Source of the DNA: GCA-2862585 sp965277895
GTDB taxonomy: Bacteria > Bacteroidota > Bacteroidia > Flavobacteriales > UBA7312
Assembly (NCBI GenBank): GCA_965277895.1
Contig: CBDIDR010000001.1
Location: 1,488,001 to 1,552,000 of the forward strand
Direction: 5' to 3'
Length of the DNA: 64,000 bases
Within the stretch, counting starts at the first letter, position 1; the number at the start of each line of letters is the position of its first letter. Position numbers and translations under genes: made by a program. The notes under the pieces were generated by a model, which searched no databases, had not been told where the DNA came from, and saw nothing but the letters and a program-made list of their open reading frames with translations. Of the stretch, positions 26,411 through 34,534 are shown piece by piece.

Positions 26411-26944
26411 ATGATTAATTTTTTATCCAAAATAGATAATAGTTGGACCTTATTTCTTGATAGAGACGGGGTCATAAACAGAAAACTTGAAGGCGATTAC
26501 GTCAAGACAATTGAAGAGTTTGAATTTTTACCCAATTCGCTAGAAGCAATTGTTGCATTTTCTAACTATTTCCATAAAATTATAGTCGTAACAAATCAAC
26601 AAGGGATTAGCAAAAAATTAATGACTGAAGATGATTTATCTAAAGTTCACAATCACCTCCTTAATGAGGTTGAAAAACTGAATGGTAGAATAGATGCCAT
26701 ATACCACGCACCACAGCTTGAATCTGAAAACTCCATTATGAGAAAGCCCAATACTGGCATGGCGTACTTGGCTCAAAAAGAGTTTCCATCAATTGAATTT
26801 TCAAAAAGCATAATGGTTGGTGATTCAATTAGCGACATGGAATTTGCAAAAAACGCAGGAATGAACAGTCTGTTTATAGGCAAAAGCAACAACTACAACT
26901 GTATCGAATCTCTTAATGATTTACGCCTAAAAATAAACCAATAG
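26411..26944 (+). CDS. HAD-IIIA phosphatase, GmhB/HisB-N type
   Basis: 177 residues with HAD motif I FLDRDGVIN (Asp17, Asp19), motif II VVTNQQGISK, Lys in MRKPNTGM and motif III MVGDSISDMEFAKNAGM. This is the D-glycero-D-manno-heptose 1,7-bisphosphate 7-phosphatase group by context and motif spacing. The zinc loop of classic GmhB (several Cys plus His before RKPxPGM) is reduced here to YHAPQLESENSIMRKP, with no Cys. Substrate assignment is therefore less sure than for GmhA. Last gene of the wza to gmhB run; it converges with the GT2 gene, with 2 bases between the stops. Confidence 0.82.
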   Translation: MINFLSKIDNSWTLFLDRDGVINRKLEGDYVKTIEEFEFLPNSLEAIVAFSNYFHKIIVVTNQQGISKKLMTEDDLSKVHNHLLNEVEKLNGRIDAIYHAPQLESENSIMRKPNTGMAYLAQKEFPSIEFSKSIMVGDSISDMEFAKNAGMNSLFIGKSNNYNCIESLNDLRLKINQ

Positions 26945-26946
26945 AA

Positions 26947-27894
26947 TTATAATTCTTCTTCTATATGGTATTGATTTCTATCATGAGCATTCCTAGAAAT
27001 CATTTCTCCAAGAAAGCCTGCTAGAAAAAGTTGAAGTCCCATTATCATTGATGTTAGAGCAATATAGAAACCACTTTTATCAGCAATATTTGTAGCATTC
27101 ACCTCGGAATACATATAATACAACTTCTGACCACCTATATAAGCAAATAAAATAGCACCTAAAATAAACATCAAAGTACCAAGTACACCGAAAAAGTGCA
27201 TAGGTTTTTTACCAAATCTAGAGACGAAGGTAACGGTCATTAAATCTAAAAACCCATTTATAAAACGCTCTAAACCAAACTTTGTAACACCGTATTTTCT
27301 AGATTGATGTTCAACTACTTTTTCAGCAATTTTTGGAAAGCCTGCTCTTTTAGCAAGAATAGGTATGTAACGATGCATCTCTCCATACACTTCAATATTT
27401 TTAACTACTGCTTTTCTGTACGACTTTAAGCCACAATTAAAATCGTGCAAATAAATTCCTGAAGCTTTACGTGCCGCCCAGTTATATAATTTTGTTGGAA
27501 CTGTTTTTGTAATTGGGTCATAGCGTTTTTTCTTCCAACCTGAAACTAAATCATTTCCCTGTTCAACAATCATACTATACAATTCAGGGATTTCTTCAGG
27601 GCTATCTTGTAAATCAGCATCCATAGTGATTATAACGTCACCTTCTACTCTCTCAAACGCTATATTAAGAGCTGCTGACTTACCATAATTTCTTCTGAAT
27701 TTCACCCCTTTAACAGATGAATTCTTTTCTCGTATTTTTTGAATAACATCCCATGAGTCATCGGTACTTCCATCATCTACAATCATAACTTCATAAGTAA
27801 AGTTATTTGCTTGCATAACCTTATCAATCCAAGAACATAGTTCTGGAAGAGATTCAGATTCATTATATGAAGGAACTACTATAGAAATATTCAT
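26947..27894 (-). CDS. GT2 glycosyltransferase, DPM1/GtrB-like with two C-terminal membrane helices
   Basis: 315 residues. A GT-A catalytic domain (VVPSYNESESLPEL, IVDDGSTDDSW, TMDADLQDSPEEIPE with the DxD-type metal site) is followed by two hydrophobic segments at about 230-255 and 275-300. This is the layout of polyprenyl-phosphate mannosyl- or glucosyltransferases (DPM1, GtrB, ArnC), which load a sugar onto a lipid carrier at the cytoplasmic face. The start codon directly follows the stop of the DUF4199 gene, so the two are co-translated. The sugar cannot be told from sequence. Confidence 0.9.
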   Translation of the reverse strand: MNISIVVPSYNESESLPELCSWIDKVMQANNFTYEVMIVDDGSTDDSWDVIQKIREKNSSVKGVKFRRNYGKSAALNIAFERVEGDVIITMDADLQDSPEEIPELYSMIVEQGNDLVSGWKKKRYDPITKTVPTKLYNWAARKASGIYLHDFNCGLKSYRKAVVKNIEVYGEMHRYIPILAKRAGFPKIAEKVVEHQSRKYGVTKFGLERFINGFLDLMTVTFVSRFGKKPMHFFGVLGTLMFILGAILFAYIGGQKLYYMYSEVNATNIADKSGFYIALTSMIMGLQLFLAGFLGEMISRNAHDRNQYHIEEEL

Positions 27895-28428
27895 TTATTC
27901 AGAAATTTCAATGGGTTTATCTTTTTTTACAAATGCAGCAATAATCAATGAAAATATAATGTGGAAGAATATACTGTAAAAGAATGCAGAAGCTAAATTA
28001 GAAATAGAATAAATATCTTCTTTTTCTGTCTGTTCAATTAGGGTTTCCATAATGCCATACATAGCATTTGACTCTGGAAGTTCTTCCAATTGGACAACCA
28101 TTTTTTCAATAGTTGCATCTTTAAGCAATACTGCAAAATCCGGATCAATAAAGTTAAACAATAGGATAGTAAAAAAGGTGCTAATAAATGCTCCCGCTAC
28201 TATGCTTCCAATTGTAACTGTAAATGTTTCTTTAAATGACAAATACCCACCTACCAGCTTCTTGTAGCGTAAAACGAAAAAGAAGAGCAAACAATAAGGG
28301 ATAATTGGCTTGATAATCGACCAGCTTTCATTTAGGTGAAAATCAACACCCATTACATATGCAAAAACTGTTAAGAAAATATATAGTGCACCTATTTTTA
28401 GTCCACTGCTAAGGATGTAATCTTTCAT
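27895..28428 (-). CDS. DUF4199 membrane protein
   Basis: 177-residue membrane protein of unknown function in the DUF4199 family, with four hydrophobic helices (about 10-28, 38-52, 70-95 and 148-168). It carries the family stretch LVGGYLSFKETFTVTIGSIVAGAF. DUF4199 genes in Bacteroidota commonly sit next to a DPM1-like GT2 gene, as here, where the two are adjacent with no gap, so a supporting role for that glycosyltransferase or its lipid carrier is a reasonable inference. A -7 box lies 23 bases upstream. Confidence 0.82.
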   Translation of the reverse strand: MKDYILSSGLKIGALYIFLTVFAYVMGVDFHLNESWSIIKPIIPYCLLFFFVLRYKKLVGGYLSFKETFTVTIGSIVAGAFISTFFTILLFNFIDPDFAVLLKDATIEKMVVQLEELPESNAMYGIMETLIEQTEKEDIYSISNLASAFFYSIFFHIIFSLIIAAFVKKDKPIEISE

Positions 28429-28451
28429 ATCATTAGTATAAGAAGTCCTGA

Positions 28452-28459
28452 CAAATATA
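28452..28459 (-). promoter_or_regulatory. -7 promoter element for DUF4199-GT2
   Basis: TATATTTG on the minus strand, exact consensus, 23 bases before the ATG at 28428. Confidence 0.55.
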
Positions 28460-28518
28460 GTTAAATTTTTAAGCCGCTTTTTTTAGCCTAAAGTAATGGA
28501 TAAACATTGCAATTAACA

Positions 28519-28526
28519 TATATTTG
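28519..28526 (+). promoter_or_regulatory. -7 promoter element for SRP RNA
   Basis: TATATTTG, exact consensus, 4 bases before the predicted 5' end of the SRP RNA at 28531. Confidence 0.6.
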
Positions 28527-28530
28527 CATC

Positions 28531-28626
28531 GGGCAAGTCTTACACAACCAGCTCCTGCTGAACTCCCCCAGGACCGGAAGGTAGCAAGGGTAGGTGGTTG
28601 AGCGGTGTGATGTAAGTAGCTTGCCC
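28531..28626 (+). ncRNA. ffs: Bacterial small signal recognition particle RNA (4.5S)
   Basis: A 96-base hairpin RNA. The ends GGGCAAG and CTTGCCC pair, and the apical region contains the conserved SRP domain IV, CCCAGGACCGGAAGGTAGCA, with the GGAA tetraloop and the asymmetric internal loop that binds Ffh. A T-tract follows the closing CCC at once, so the RNA probably ends there. It is expected to target ribosomes to the inner membrane with Ffh and FtsY. Confidence 0.95.
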
Positions 28627-28670
28627 TTTTTTTATTACCTTTACCTTATAACCTATTACTTTTCCTAAAA

Positions 28671-29327
28671 ATGAAATTCTTTATTGATACGGCAAACCTC
28701 CACGACATCAAATCAGCTCAAGAACTTGGTATTCTAAACGGAGTAACGACTAACCCTAGTCTTATGGCAAAAGAAGGTATCAAGGGAAAAGAAAATATAC
28801 TAAAACACTACAAAGATATTTGTGATATTGTAGATGGTGACGTAAGTGCTGAAGTCATTTCTACTGACTATGAGGGAATGATTAAAGAAGGTCAAGAACT
28901 GGCTATGCTAGACCCTCAAATTGTTATTAAAATTCCAATGATTGAAGAAGGCATAAAGGCTATTCGCTACTTTTCTGATAAAGGCATTAAAACAAACTGC
29001 ACGCTAATATTTTCTGTAGGACAAGCTTTAATAGCAGCACAAGCGGGTGCTACTTATGTTTCTCCTTTTATTGGTCGACTTGATGATAGCGGTGAAGATG
29101 GCATTCAGATTGTAGCCGATATCGTAGATATGTTTGAAGTACAGAAATACAATACTCAAGTACTAGCGGCTTCTATTCGAAACAAAAAGCATATAGAAGA
29201 TTGTGCCATGATTGGAGCAGATGTGATTACTGCTCCATTAGACGCTATTAGAGATTTAATCCCACACCCATTAACTGAAGCCGGCTTAAGGAAGTTTCTT
29301 GATGACCATTCTGCAAACAACTCATAA
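28671..29327 (+). CDS. Transaldolase (small TalC/fructose-6-phosphate aldolase type)
   Basis: 218-residue TIM-barrel aldolase of the short transaldolase subfamily: starts MKFFIDTANLHDI and contains GVTTNPSLMAKEG, IVIKIPM (Schiff-base Lys region), NCTLIFSVGQALIAAQAGATYVSPFIGRLDD and a C-terminal helix. Such proteins exchange dihydroxyacetone units between sugar phosphates (sedoheptulose 7-phosphate and glyceraldehyde 3-phosphate) in the pentose phosphate pathway. It lies 44 bases after the SRP RNA with no separate promoter seen, and its TAA overlaps the ATG of the next gene (TAATG). Confidence 0.93.
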   Translation: MKFFIDTANLHDIKSAQELGILNGVTTNPSLMAKEGIKGKENILKHYKDICDIVDGDVSAEVISTDYEGMIKEGQELAMLDPQIVIKIPMIEEGIKAIRYFSDKGIKTNCTLIFSVGQALIAAQAGATYVSPFIGRLDDSGEDGIQIVADIVDMFEVQKYNTQVLAASIRNKKHIEDCAMIGADVITAPLDAIRDLIPHPLTEAGLRKFLDDHSANNS

Positions 29328-29947
29328 TGTTAATATCCATACACCCAGATAATCCAAATGCTAGAGGTATAGCCCAAGTAGTAGAATGCTTAAAAGACGG
29401 TGGTGTAATTATATACCCTACCGATACTATTTACGGAATTGGCTGCGATATTTTCCAACAAAAGGCTGTCGAACGTATTGCTAAAATCAAAAATGTAGAT
29501 TTAAAAAAACAGAATTTTTCATTTATCTGCTCCAGTTTAAGTCAATTATCAGATTACAGCTTACCTATCAACAGAAACGTATACAAAGGTATGAGAAGAG
29601 CTTTGCCTGGCCCTTACACCTTTATTTTAAAGGCGAATAATAGTGTTCCAAAATTATTCAAGACAAAAAAGAAAACAGTTGGAATACGAATTCCTAATCA
29701 CAGCATCCCTCAATTATTAGTAGAGGAAATTGGAAATCCAATACTTACCAGTTCAGTGCATGACGAAGACACTATAATTGAATACAGTACAGACCCAGAA
29801 CTAATTTACGAACGATACAAGAATAAAGTTGATATTGTTATTGACGGTGGTATTGGCTCTTTAGTGCCATCAACTGTTATAGACTGTTCTAAGGGCAACA
29901 TGGAACTAGTTCGCCAAGGTTTAGGAAAAATTGAGGATTTATTTTAG
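29327..29947 (+). CDS. YciO-like Sua5/YciO/YrdC family protein
   Basis: 206 residues with the YrdC fold: VVECLKDGGVIIYPTDTIYGIGCD near residue 20 and LPGPYTFILKA near 90. The KxR and STSAN residues used by true threonylcarbamoyl-AMP synthases are altered here (IKNVDLKKQNFSF, and TSSVHDED in place of STSAN), which marks the YciO branch. A second family member at 56835 keeps both motifs and is the better TsaC candidate. YciO proteins may bind RNA or nucleotides; function is uncertain. Start overlaps the transaldolase stop by one base; the 3' end overlaps coaE by 9 bases, convergently. Confidence 0.85.
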   Translation: MLISIHPDNPNARGIAQVVECLKDGGVIIYPTDTIYGIGCDIFQQKAVERIAKIKNVDLKKQNFSFICSSLSQLSDYSLPINRNVYKGMRRALPGPYTFILKANNSVPKLFKTKKKTVGIRIPNHSIPQLLVEEIGNPILTSSVHDEDTIIEYSTDPELIYERYKNKVDIVIDGGIGSLVPSTVIDCSKGNMELVRQGLGKIEDLF

Positions 29948-30517
29948 TAAATCAGCATGAATCTCTAACACTTGAGGGATTACAAGTGTATCTCCATCAT
30001 TATCAATAATAAAATCCGATAGTGCCGCTTTTCTACCCTCATCCCACTGCTTGCTCATTCTTAACTTTATGTGCTCAACAGAAACCGAATCTCGATGTAC
30101 AAGTCGCTCTATTCGTTTCGTTTTAGGACATTTCACACAGATTATAGCATCTAAATCCTTATCTGTACCACTTTCAAAAAGAATAGCGGCTTCCTTCATC
30201 ACATATGTAGATGATTGCTTATTACACCAATCATCAAAATAATTCTGAACAACTGGATGTACTATTGCATTTAATCTTTCAAGAACACTTTCATCATTAA
30301 AGGCTAATTCTGAAAGGTATTTTCTATTTAATAGGTTGTTATCGTAAATTTCTGTTCCAAATGCATTAACAAGCTGATTCTTAAGGCTTTCATCTTCAAC
30401 CATTAGACGTTTGGCTTCATCGTCAGCATAAAATATAGGCACTCCTAATGTCTTGAACACATTTGAAACTGTAGTCTTTCCACTACCGATATTACCTGTT
30501 AAGCCTATTTTTTTCAT
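29939..30517 (-). CDS. coaE: Dephospho-CoA kinase
   Basis: 192 residues from the ATG at 30517; a frame from 30577 would add 20 residues lying before the P-loop and overlapping ybbR. The protein starts MKKIGLTGNIGSGKTTVSNVF (Walker A) and has the CoaE motifs VPIFYADDEAKRLM, HPVVQNYF and the LID region CPKTKRIERLVHRDS. It phosphorylates the 3'-hydroxyl of dephospho-CoA, the last step of CoA synthesis. The ATG follows the YbbR stop by a single base (TAAGATG), so the two are coupled. Confidence 0.95.
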   Translation of the reverse strand: MKKIGLTGNIGSGKTTVSNVFKTLGVPIFYADDEAKRLMVEDESLKNQLVNAFGTEIYDNNLLNRKYLSELAFNDESVLERLNAIVHPVVQNYFDDWCNKQSSTYVMKEAAILFESGTDKDLDAIICVKCPKTKRIERLVHRDSVSVEHIKLRMSKQWDEGRKAALSDFIIDNDGDTLVIPQVLEIHADLLK

Positions 30518-30518
30518 C

Positions 30519-31502
30519 TTACTTTTTAATGAGAAAATATTCAACCTTAGATGGGAAAATACGAACATTTTCAACAAAGTCTGCTTGTCTACTTAGATTT
30601 ACTGACTGTCGCTTAAAGTCCGCATCAAATGAAATATGAGCGGCAAACATATCTGGCTTCACTAAGTCAAACTCATCTAAAGAGATTAAATAACTGACTG
30701 TTACCTCCTCAGGAAATAGTTTTATCTCGTATCCCTTAGGAATATTTTTCATTTCAATAGGTAGCTTTATTTCACCTTGAGTAAACTGTTCTACCTTCAG
30801 CTCCCAATTAATATTTTTTGCTGAGTAGTTAATCTCAGAGTGATTTAAGGATTGAATTTCTATTTTTCCAGTTTTATTATTATCTACATCTTCTAGAGAA
30901 AGTAATTCTGTATTTATCTCGTCAAACACCTCAACAACTGCTTTTGGTCCTGAAATAACAATAGTAGATGGTTCTAATTTCACAGCTTCTTTTTGCCTAA
31001 ACAAATCTTTAAATGAAATACTAGATTTTAATTTTACGGGCACAACCCTCTCAGCCTTTTCATCCAATAGCAAATCAATTCTATTTGGTTGAATATGCAG
31101 TAATTGCATACTTGTAGGAATCACCTCTTGAATTTGAGAAATAGATTGTTCTCCTAACAAAAAATAGTTCCAGTAATTCCCCTTTTTCTTTGGAATAAAG
31201 GATGATACAGATAGCGGTAATTCATTCCTAAAACTTAATCTGTGTGCTAAAATTGTAAAACCTGGAGCAATAACCTGAAGGTGTAAATCTATCTCCTCTT
31301 CGTTTATGAGTAATTTATCATTCGGTAAATCAATGAAATCAGCTTTGTAGTGTACTGTAGTTGTATAATCTTTTGATAAAACTGTAAGTATCCAAAACAG
31401 TGTTGATAGCGTTAATAAAAAAGCGAAAACAGGAAGATGCCTTCTTTCTATTCTCAGCAGTAAAAACAACTGATTTAATACAAATGAGAGTTTACTCAAC
31501 AT
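30519..31502 (-). CDS. YbbR-like domain protein
   Basis: 327 residues with one N-terminal membrane helix (about 26-44) and an extracytoplasmic part of YbbR-like repeats (VPVKLKSSISFKDLF, IVISGPKAVVEVFDEINTE, ITVSYLISL-like strands). YbbR domains occur in CdaR, which regulates the c-di-AMP cyclase in Firmicutes, but no cyclase gene is in this window. In Bacteroidota it is regularly found between yajC and coaE, as here. Its role is unknown. It follows yajC by 26 bases. Confidence 0.82.
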   Translation of the reverse strand: MLSKLSFVLNQLFLLLRIERRHLPVFAFLLTLSTLFWILTVLSKDYTTTVHYKADFIDLPNDKLLINEEEIDLHLQVIAPGFTILAHRLSFRNELPLSVSSFIPKKKGNYWNYFLLGEQSISQIQEVIPTSMQLLHIQPNRIDLLLDEKAERVVPVKLKSSISFKDLFRQKEAVKLEPSTIVISGPKAVVEVFDEINTELLSLEDVDNNKTGKIEIQSLNHSEINYSAKNINWELKVEQFTQGEIKLPIEMKNIPKGYEIKLFPEEVTVSYLISLDEFDLVKPDMFAAHISFDADFKRQSVNLSRQADFVENVRIFPSKVEYFLIKK

Positions 31503-31528
31503 ATACAGGGATTAAAACCCTAATAACA

Positions 31529-31828
31529 CTAGTCTTTAGTTTGAGACAAATCTGCAGAAACACAAGTTTTTTCGAACTTTAAAACCATTCCGTTCGACAC
31601 ATCGATTTTGACTGTTTTCTCCGAAATATCGACTACTTTTCCATGAAGGCCGCCAGTAGTAACTACCTTATCTCCTTTTTTCATCTCTTCTCTAAACTTT
31701 CTTTCTTGCTTTTGTTTTTTAACCTGCGGTCTAATCATGAAAAACCAGAACACACCAAAAACTAAAACGAAAAATATTAATGGATTTCCGCTTGAATCTG
31801 CTTGTAGAAATATTGTTATTAAAGTCAT
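31529..31828 (-). CDS. yajC: Preprotein translocase accessory subunit YajC
   Basis: 99 residues with a single membrane helix (about 17-32) followed by the conserved IRPQVKKQKQERKFREEMKKGDKVVTTGGLHGKV. YajC joins the SecDF complex that aids Sec-dependent export. Its start codon shares a base with the DUF1573 stop (TAATG at 31826-31830). Confidence 0.95.
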   Translation of the reverse strand: MTLITIFLQADSSGNPLIFFVLVFGVFWFFMIRPQVKKQKQERKFREEMKKGDKVVTTGGLHGKVVDISEKTVKIDVSNGMVLKFEKTCVSADLSQTKD

Positions 31829-32325
31829 TATTTTGAAATTACTTCAGAAGTGATGTTTAACACCTTTCTGCTTGGGTTAGTATTTGCAGTTAAAGTAACT
31901 GCTTTATTTTGTTTTCCTGATCTTCCTGAACTATTAAAAGTAACATCAATAGAACCTGACTCACCTGGTGCTATTGGTTCTCTGGGCCAATCTGGCACGG
32001 TACAACCACAAGAGCCTTTTGCACTAGAAATAATTAATGGAGCATCTCCTGAATTAGTAAACGTAAATGAGTATGATACTTTTTCACCATCTACTAACTG
32101 ACCAAAATCATGAAGTTCTTTGTTAAATGAAAAGTTTGGTCCAGACTTTTTCTCTGAAGTAGACTCTGCCGTATTTGTATTCATTACTAGATTGGAAGAA
32201 AGGGTTGGCTTTACAACCGTTTCTTCTGCTTTTACAACTGTTTCCTCTGAGTCAACTTTTTTAGCCATATCATCACACGAAGTGAAAGCAAAACATACTG
32301 CTGATAAAATAATTAGTCTGTACAT
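31828..32325 (-). CDS. DUF1573 lipoprotein
   Basis: 165 residues: lipoprotein signal ending FTSCDD (Cys about 17), a low-complexity Glu/Thr/Val linker, then a DUF1573 immunoglobulin-like domain (NKELHDFGQLVDGEKVSYSFTFTNSGDAPLIISSAKGSCGCTVPDWP, with the typical GSCGCT). The domain is an envelope protein fold with ASPM/SPD-2/Hydin-like character and unknown function. It is linked to yajC with one-base overlap and follows nusB by 33 bases. Confidence 0.88.
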   Translation of the reverse strand: MYRLIILSAVCFAFTSCDDMAKKVDSEETVVKAEETVVKPTLSSNLVMNTNTAESTSEKKSGPNFSFNKELHDFGQLVDGEKVSYSFTFTNSGDAPLIISSAKGSCGCTVPDWPREPIAPGESGSIDVTFNSSGRSGKQNKAVTLTANTNPSRKVLNITSEVISK

Positions 32326-32358
32326 AAAATAAAAATTTTGTTAAGGCAAAAATAATAA

Positions 32359-33294
32359 TTATTCAATAAGCCCTCTACCTGTTTTTGTAATCAAGCCTTT
32401 TTGCTTTAATTCAATGTGTAAATTATCAAGAATACCATTCACAAAATTCTTACTATTAGGAGTGCTGTAATATTTGGCTAACTCCAAATATTCGTTAATA
32501 CTCACTTTAACAGGAATTTGAGGCATTTTCAGTAATTCGGTAAGAGCCATTTGCATTAAAATTAAATCCATCAAAGCTACTCTGTCAATTTCCCAATTTT
32601 TAGTTTTGGAAGATATCAATTCTGTGTATTCATCTGAATGAATTATTGAAAACCTCAATAAATTTAATGCAAAATCTTTTTCTTCTTTATTGTTAAATAA
32701 ATCAAATAAAGAAATTTTTGAATCAGATGATTCTTTTATGGTTTTTACAATCATACTTGAAACAAAAGGTAAATCGTCATCCCAATAGATATATTGTTCA
32801 TTTAGAAAGTCTTGTAGTGCAGCCACATCAATAATGTGTTTACTAAACAGCTTTAAGATAAACTTCTTGTCTACATCGAAACCCGTTTCTTCTTCAGACA
32901 TATAATTCTCATACAAAGGGGTTTTTATAACATCTAAGTAAATCGCTTTAATTAAAGAGCGACTATCTGAAAAAGAAAGCTTTAATTCATTTGCTTTGCT
33001 CATTAATGAAGTATCATCTTTTAGCTTCTGGATAAATAAATTATCAATGAACTTGGTCTTAGGATTTAAATCTTCATCAGAAGGCAATTTCTTTTTTTTA
33101 GCATCCTCCTGAAAATCTTCGGCGAAATCACGAACCTCAACAAGAATAAGTAATAAAAGAGTGTATAATTCCTCTACCTTTTCTAAGGACTTAAGAAATT
33201 GTTTTTCAACTTTAACAATATCGGTATCCTTGGATTTGTTCCATGAATAAACAAACTGTAGAACACGAATTCTTAAATGTCTTCGATTTAACAT
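32359..33294 (-). CDS. nusB: Transcription antitermination factor NusB (long Bacteroidota form)
   Basis: 311 residues against about 140 in E. coli; the extra N-terminal helical region (about 1-170) is typical of Bacteroidota NusB. It starts MLNRRHLRIRVLQFVYSW and the C-terminal NusB domain contains FALNLLRFSI, NWEIDRVALMDLILMQMALTELL and the conserved PVKVSINEYLELAKYYSTPNSKNFVNGILD. NusB binds boxA RNA with NusE to prevent premature termination in rRNA operons. First gene of the nusB, DUF1573, yajC, ybbR, coaE operon; leucine dehydrogenase lies just upstream in the same direction. Confidence 0.93.
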   Translation of the reverse strand: MLNRRHLRIRVLQFVYSWNKSKDTDIVKVEKQFLKSLEKVEELYTLLLLILVEVRDFAEDFQEDAKKKKLPSDEDLNPKTKFIDNLFIQKLKDDTSLMSKANELKLSFSDSRSLIKAIYLDVIKTPLYENYMSEEETGFDVDKKFILKLFSKHIIDVAALQDFLNEQYIYWDDDLPFVSSMIVKTIKESSDSKISLFDLFNNKEEKDFALNLLRFSIIHSDEYTELISSKTKNWEIDRVALMDLILMQMALTELLKMPQIPVKVSINEYLELAKYYSTPNSKNFVNGILDNLHIELKQKGLITKTGRGLIE

Positions 33295-33308
33295 AAAATT
33301 ATTTTAAG

Positions 33309-34418
33309 CTAGTTTTTAGCTTGTTGGATTCTTTCTTTTGCCAGCTTCAATGCCGCAGCATTTGTAGTAATATTTTCTTCCTCTGCCTTGACGAATATCT
33401 CTAGAGTTGTGTCAAATATTTTCCTGGTTTTTTCAAGAGCTTTTTCTCTATCATAGTTATTAAGCTCTGAATATACATTGATAAGACCTCCAGCATTTAT
33501 TAAAAAGTCAGGAGCATAAAGAATATCCTTTTCCTTTAGGATATTAGCGTGTTTATTTTCGTCTTTCAATTGATTATTCGCCGCACCAGCAATTATTTCA
33601 CATTTCAACTTATCTATCGTAATATCATTTATAGTTGCTCCTAATGCACATGGTGAATAAATATCCATATCTATATCATACACGCTATCACCGTCAACAA
33701 TTTCAGTATTATAAAGTTCTGACACTCTATTCAAATTGTCTTGATTAATATCGTTTATAATAACTTTAGCCCCCTCTTCTGAAAGGTGTTTCACAAGATT
33801 TTCACCAACATGCCCAACACCTTGAACAACCACTGTTTTGTCTTTTAAATCGTCAGTCCCCCACTTGTACTTAGCTGAAGCTTTCATACCCATATATACG
33901 CCATAAGCAGTAACTGGTGAAGGGTCTCCACTCCCACCCATTTCAACTGGTATACCAGTGACAGAGTCGGTTTCCATTTTAACAAACTTCATATCCTCAG
34001 CACTCATGCCAACATCTTCAGCAGTAATGTATTTACCTCCAAGACTATTTACAAACTGACCAAATTTCCTCATCAACGCTTCAGATTTTAGCTTTTTAGC
34101 ATCGCCAATAATTACAGCTTTACCTCCTCCAAGATTCAAGCCAGTTATTGCCGCTTTAAAGGTCATTCCTCTTGAAAGCCTTAAAACATCTATCAAAGCA
34201 TCTACTTCATTATCATAATGCCACATTCTTGTTCCACCAAGTGCTGGTCCAAGTGTAGTGTCATGAATAGCGATGATTGCCTTCAAGCCTGTTTCCTTGT
34301 CGTTACAGAATACCAATTGCTCATGGTTCATGGAATCCATCATTTCAAGTACCTGAAAACCTTGGCTTGAATCTTTAGCATTTTTAAGGTCAAACATAGA
34401 TTTTGATTTTACTAACAT
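33309..34418 (-). CDS. Leucine dehydrogenase (Glu/Leu/Phe/Val dehydrogenase family)
   Basis: 369 residues. The catalytic domain has ALGGTRMWHY and GLNLGGGKAVIIGD (glycine-rich segment with the substrate-binding Lys) and AEDVGMSAEDMKFV; the NAD domain has VVVQGVGHVGENLVKHL. Length and motifs fit leucine dehydrogenase, which deaminates branched-chain amino acids to 2-oxo acids and supports branched fatty acid synthesis in Bacteroidota. An alternative start at Met8 (34397) is possible; the ATG at 34418 is kept because a -7-like box lies 10 bases before it. It lies 14 bases upstream of nusB. Confidence 0.92.
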   Translation of the reverse strand: MLVKSKSMFDLKNAKDSSQGFQVLEMMDSMNHEQLVFCNDKETGLKAIIAIHDTTLGPALGGTRMWHYDNEVDALIDVLRLSRGMTFKAAITGLNLGGGKAVIIGDAKKLKSEALMRKFGQFVNSLGGKYITAEDVGMSAEDMKFVKMETDSVTGIPVEMGGSGDPSPVTAYGVYMGMKASAKYKWGTDDLKDKTVVVQGVGHVGENLVKHLSEEGAKVIINDINQDNLNRVSELYNTEIVDGDSVYDIDMDIYSPCALGATINDITIDKLKCEIIAGAANNQLKDENKHANILKEKDILYAPDFLINAGGLINVYSELNNYDREKALEKTRKIFDTTLEIFVKAEEENITTNAAALKLAKERIQQAKN

Positions 34419-34428
34419 AATTAGATAA

Positions 34429-34446
34429 GAAAGTTAATTAACTTTG
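34429..34446. promoter_or_regulatory. Palindromic overlapping -7 elements between leucine dehydrogenase and ABC exporter
   Basis: A perfect 16-bp palindrome AAAGTTAATTAACTTT (34430-34445). With one flanking base each side it gives TAACTTTG on the plus strand (34439-34446, exact consensus, for the exporter at 34535) and TAACTTTC on the minus strand (34436-34429, one mismatch, for leucine dehydrogenase at 34418). Confidence 0.5.
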
Positions 34447-34534
34447 TAACCTAATTTATCCTATAAAAAGACAAATTTTGAGTTCGCAAATCTACAATTT
34501 TATTTATGTTATTTAAATTAACGACTTCGATTTT

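Noticed and set aside
27895..28530. Oligopeptide or leader gene between DUF4199 and the SRP RNA
   Set aside because: The 102-base gap holds two outward promoters but no coding frame with support.
30518..30577. 20-residue N-terminal extension of CoaE
   Set aside because: It lies before the P-loop start MKKIGLTG and inside the ybbR coding region; the ATG at 30517 follows the ybbR stop by a single base.
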